A stretch of DNA of 9,804 nt from NCBI GenBank assembly GCA_031288575.1, contig JAITRD010000196.1, positions 1 through 9,804 of the forward strand, written 5' to 3'. Below are positions 7,586-9,804 of this stretch, piece after piece. Positions within the stretch are counted from its first letter, which is position 1; the number at the start of each line of letters is the position of its first letter. The notes under the pieces were generated by a model, which worked only from the letters and a program-made list of their open reading frames with translations, was not told the DNA's origin and ran no database searches. Source of the DNA: Treponema sp. GTDB lineage: Bacteria; Spirochaetota; Spirochaetia; Treponematales; Breznakiellaceae. Made by a program: the position numbers and the translations under genes.

Positions 7586-8201
7586 GTTTTTCCCTCGTTA
7601 AAATCGAATCTGCCACGCCATACGCAACCGCATCGGCGGCGGACATATAAAAATCCCTTTCCATATCTGCGGCAATTTTTTCAAGGTCTTTGCCGGTATG
7701 TTTCGCAAAATATTCTATGGTAAGCTTTTTAAGCCGGATGATTTCTTTTGATTGAATTCCGATATCCCGGGCCTGTCCCTGGGCGCCTCCCCAAGGCTGG
7801 TGGATCAGCACCCGGGAAGAGGGCAGAACCATCCGTTTTCCCGCGGTTCCGGCGGTAAGGATCAGGGCCGCCATGCTGGCTGCCTGGCCTAAGCAGATTG
7901 TCTGGACATCGCATTTAACGTATTGCATGGTATCGTAGATGGCAAGCCCCGCCGTAACGGATCCGCCCGGGGAATTGACGTAAAGGTTGATATCCTTTTC
8001 GGTATCCTGGCCGTCTAAAAAAAGCAACTGGGCCACCACCAAATCCGCCGTCAGGTCGTTAATTTCCCCGTCAAGAAACACAATTCTGTCCTTAAGAAGC
8101 CGGGAATAAATATCATAGGATCGCTCGCCGATCCCGGTTTGTTCCACTACAATTGGAACGAGGGAATTCATTTTTTCATTCATATCATACAATTTAACCA
8201 T
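7569..8201 (-). CDS. clpP: ClpP, proteolytic subunit of ClpXP
   Basis: A serine peptidase that forms the two-ring barrel in which ClpX-fed proteins are cut. Counting from the ATG at 8201 (210 residues), the catalytic triad is S109 in GQAASMAA, H134 in LIHQPWGG and D183 in MERDFYMSA, with the same spacing as in E. coli ClpP. NSPGGSVTAG is the conserved oxyanion-side block. The start is uncertain. An in-frame TTG at 8210 and ATGs at 8183 and 8171 are also possible, and none has a clear Shine-Dalgarno sequence. I chose 8201 because it overlaps the tig stop at 8194-8196, which favours translational coupling. The family core begins at MNSLVPIVVEQT (8171), so the longer starts add a short N-terminal stretch like the propeptide of E. 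coli ClpP. The 3' end overlaps clpX by 17 bases. Confidence 0.97.
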   Translation of the reverse strand: MVKLYDMNEKMNSLVPIVVEQTGIGERSYDIYSRLLKDRIVFLDGEINDLTADLVVAQLLFLDGQDTEKDINLYVNSPGGSVTAGLAIYDTMQYVKCDVQTICLGQAASMAALILTAGTAGKRMVLPSSRVLIHQPWGGAQGQARDIGIQSKEIIRLKKLTIEYFAKHTGKDLEKIAADMERDFYMSAADAVAYGVADSILTREKHGTAS

Positions 8202-9561
8202 TATTTTCAACCAGGTCCAGGTAATTTTCCTTTTTCCCTGTTTTTATGGTGTTTTCCGCTATTAAAAGGTCAAAGAGCCTCCGTTCTTTAATTTCTTCTT
8301 TAAGAAATTCCTTCATATTTTCTTGTTCGTAATATTTTTTAAGTTCCTCAAGGGATATTGCGGAATCCGCCGCCATGGTTTCATATTCCTTTTCCACATC
8401 CGCATCGGTAACTTCCCAATTCTGGTCTTGAATGAGGCTTTCTACGATGAGCCGTGAATGAAGGGCCCTGATTGCCTCGGGGCGCCATCCCTCCTGAAGC
8501 GATTCGGCCCCTTCGCCGGAATTTGCCATCATTTTTGCCAGATTTTCAGCCGGCATATTAAGCCGGCGGGCTAAATTCCGCCACCGGGAATCAAGTTCTA
8601 TCCGGATCATCGACTCGGGAATGTCTACCGGGGTCTTTTCCATGATTTTTTCCAATAATTTATTTATTGTGATGTCCCGAAGCCGCCGGTTCAGATTTTT
8701 AGCTAACCGTTCCCGGATACTGGCCTTCAGATCCTCCAGGGTTTTGAATTTTTCATCCACGTCCTGGGCCAGATCGTCATCCAAATCGGGGAGCTGCCTT
8801 TCCTTGAGGGCGGTCAGGGTTACCCGGATTTTTTTAGTTTTCCCCGCCAAATCGGCATTTTCAAAATCCTCCCCATAGGTTTTTTCGATATCCCGGCTTT
8901 CCCCTTTTTTCATCCTTATAAGTTCGTCATCAAAGCGGTATAGGTTATTCTCCGAGCCCAGGGTAAAAACAAAATCTTCCCGTTCCGTCCCCGCAAGGGG
9001 TTCCCCGGCGCCGGTTAGCTCGCAATAATTGACGGTAACCACATCCCCCTTGGCCGCTTCCGCCTCGTCATCCTTATCAAGGACAATGGCGTTCCGTTCC
9101 CGAACCGCCTCCAGTTCCCGGTTCAGATCCTCATCGGCAAGCTCAGCATCGGGAACTTCCACCTCAAGCCCCTTCCACTGGCCTAGGGTAAACTGGGGCA
9201 ATACGTCATACACCACGGAGAAGGTTAAATCCGTTTCCAAATCCAGGACCGGATCATCCTCCAGCCGGGGAGTTGAATAGGGCAGGGGCCTGTCTTCTTT
9301 GGGGAAGGTTTCATCCTCAAAAACGGAACCCATGGCTTTTTCAATGATTTTTCCCAGGACTTCCCCTTTAAGGGAGTCGGCGTATTTACGAATCAGCACT
9401 TCCCTGGGAACCTTTCCCTTGCGGAATCCGGGAATTTGGATATTTTTGCTATAATCGGATACCAGTTCATCATATTCGGATCGGATGTCATCCTTTCCGA
9501 CCTTTACGGTCATTTTTAGCTCAGAATGTTCAAGCCGGGTTATTTCTTTGGATACGGTCAC
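8194..9561 (-). CDS. tig: Trigger factor, ribosome-associated chaperone and prolyl isomerase
   Basis: A 455-residue chaperone that sits at the ribosome exit tunnel and shields nascent chains. The N-terminal domain carries the ribosomal-protein-L23 docking signature GFRKGKVP (residues 45-52). An FKBP-like PPIase domain follows at roughly 165-255, then a long helical C-terminal chaperone domain starting near LPDLDDDLAQDV (257-268). The start is GTG at 9561, with AGAGGA five bases upstream at 9567-9572; no in-frame ATG is nearby. In the PPIase domain the segment that reads IPGFE in E. coli is LYRFD here (207-211), so isomerase activity may be weak. The gene lies 38 bases below tRNA-Leu with no terminator between, and its 3' end overlaps the start of clpP. 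Pairing of tig with clpPX is common in bacteria. Length is normal for the family. Confidence 0.97.
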   Translation of the reverse strand: MTVSKEITRLEHSELKMTVKVGKDDIRSEYDELVSDYSKNIQIPGFRKGKVPREVLIRKYADSLKGEVLGKIIEKAMGSVFEDETFPKEDRPLPYSTPRLEDDPVLDLETDLTFSVVYDVLPQFTLGQWKGLEVEVPDAELADEDLNRELEAVRERNAIVLDKDDEAEAAKGDVVTVNYCELTGAGEPLAGTEREDFVFTLGSENNLYRFDDELIRMKKGESRDIEKTYGEDFENADLAGKTKKIRVTLTALKERQLPDLDDDLAQDVDEKFKTLEDLKASIRERLAKNLNRRLRDITINKLLEKIMEKTPVDIPESMIRIELDSRWRNLARRLNMPAENLAKMMANSGEGAESLQEGWRPEAIRALHSRLIVESLIQDQNWEVTDADVEKEYETMAADSAISLEELKKYYEQENMKEFLKEEIKERRLFDLLIAENTIKTGKKENYLDLVENNG

Positions 9562-9599
9562 TATGGTCCTCTTTAATATGGGATGTATGGATTTCGCGT

Positions 9600-9680
9600 T
9601 GCGAGAGAAGGGACTTGAACCCTTATGCCAAAGGCACCAGATCCTAAGTCTGGCGTGTCTACCAATTTCACCACTCTCGC
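9600..9680 (-). tRNA. tRNA-Leu (anticodon UAG)
   Basis: On the minus strand the acceptor arms GCGAGAG (9680-9674) and CTCTCGC (9607-9601) pair perfectly, with an A discriminator at 9600. The anticodon stem CCAGA/TCTGG encloses the loop CTTAGGA, giving anticodon UAG at 9644-9646, which reads CUA and other CUN leucine codons. The long variable arm (TGCC-TTT-GGCA, 9626-9636) is the class II mark expected of tRNA-Leu. The T arm AAGGG-TTCAAGT-CCCTT is regular. The 3' CCA is not encoded and must be added by the tRNA nucleotidyltransferase. Confidence 0.97.
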
Positions 9681-9688
9681 GTTATCCT

Positions 9689-9730
9689 CAAAGCCCTCTA
9701 AGGGATGGTACGCCGCAAAATGGGCCTTTG
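9689..9730 (-). promoter_or_regulatory. Possible stem-loop in the leader before tRNA-Leu
   Basis: On the minus strand CAAAGGCCC (9730-9722) can pair with GGGCTTTG (9696-9689), eight pairs with one bulged base, around a 25-nt loop. A smaller CCCT-TAG-AGGG hairpin competes for the same 3' arm. No T-run follows, so this is not a terminator. It could be a structured 5' leader removed when RNase P cuts at the tRNA 5' end. The evidence is base pairing only. Confidence 0.25.
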
Positions 9731-9756
9731 AAAAGAGCAATCCCATTAATGAAAAA

Positions 9757-9785
9757 AGTCTAACGAAAAGGGAATGCTCTGTCAA
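9757..9785 (-). promoter_or_regulatory. Strong sigma70-type promoter upstream of tRNA-Leu and the tig operon
   Basis: On the minus strand, consensus TTGACA (9785-9780) is followed after exactly 17 bases by TAGACT (9762-9757), four of six matches to TATAAT. Transcription would start near 9750, leaving a leader of about 70 nt before the tRNA. I found no second convincing promoter in the 38 bases between tRNA and tig, so this one may serve both. I see no CIRCE-type inverted repeat that would mark HrcA heat-shock control. Confidence 0.6.
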
Positions 9786-9804
9786 TAAGAATAAAACCGG
9801 GTGA

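Noticed and set aside
9562..9599. An independent promoter for tig between the tRNA and the start codon.
   Set aside because: CATATT near 9576-9581 could pass for a -10, but no acceptable -35 lies 16-18 bases upstream.
9573..9785. A 70-codon minus-strand open frame across the tRNA.
   Set aside because: It contains the VVKLVDTPDLGSGAFGIRV-type peptide that arises whenever tRNA-Leu genes are translated; it is an artefact of the tRNA.
1..9804. CRISPR arrays, toxin-antitoxin pairs, phage genes, restriction or other defence systems.
   Set aside because: No spaced repeats or matching protein motifs are present; the window is mainly housekeeping genes plus one IS remnant.

Overview
The window reads as chromosomal housekeeping DNA from a moderately GC-rich spirochaete, most likely a Treponema of the termite-gut or free-living kind. 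This inference rests on the trigger factor/ClpP/ClpX protein sequences and gene order, and on the type of transposase at the left edge; I could not run a database search. Most genes lie on the minus strand, so transcription runs from high to low coordinates.

Right to centre (9785 down to 2127): a near-consensus promoter is followed by tRNA-Leu(UAG), then tig (trigger factor), clpP, clpX, lon and a YtcJ-like metal-dependent amidohydrolase. tig/clpP, clpP/clpX and clpX/lon all overlap. The amidohydrolase follows lon after about 50 bases. I see no terminator before a hairpin with a T-run at about 2091-2115, so the block is probably one transcription unit. It encodes a ribosome-bound chaperone, the ClpXP protease and the Lon protease, which together fold or remove nascent and damaged cytoplasmic proteins. 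The amidohydrolase has no obvious link to that work.

Left (1 to 2068): the edge holds a frameshifted DDE/rve-type insertion-sequence transposase on the minus strand, cut by the window start. Imperfect direct repeats lie outside its 5' end and look like an IS terminus. Next comes a plus-strand GT4-family glycosyltransferase with its own likely promoter and good ribosome-binding site. It converges with the amidohydrolase.

I found no CRISPR array, phage, toxin-antitoxin or defence system. The points most worth checking are the tRNA in the leader of the proteostasis operon, the attached amidohydrolase, an A7 tract whose -1 frame carries lon up to the amidohydrolase start codon, an altered trigger-factor PPIase site, and the IS end abutting the glycosyltransferase promoter.
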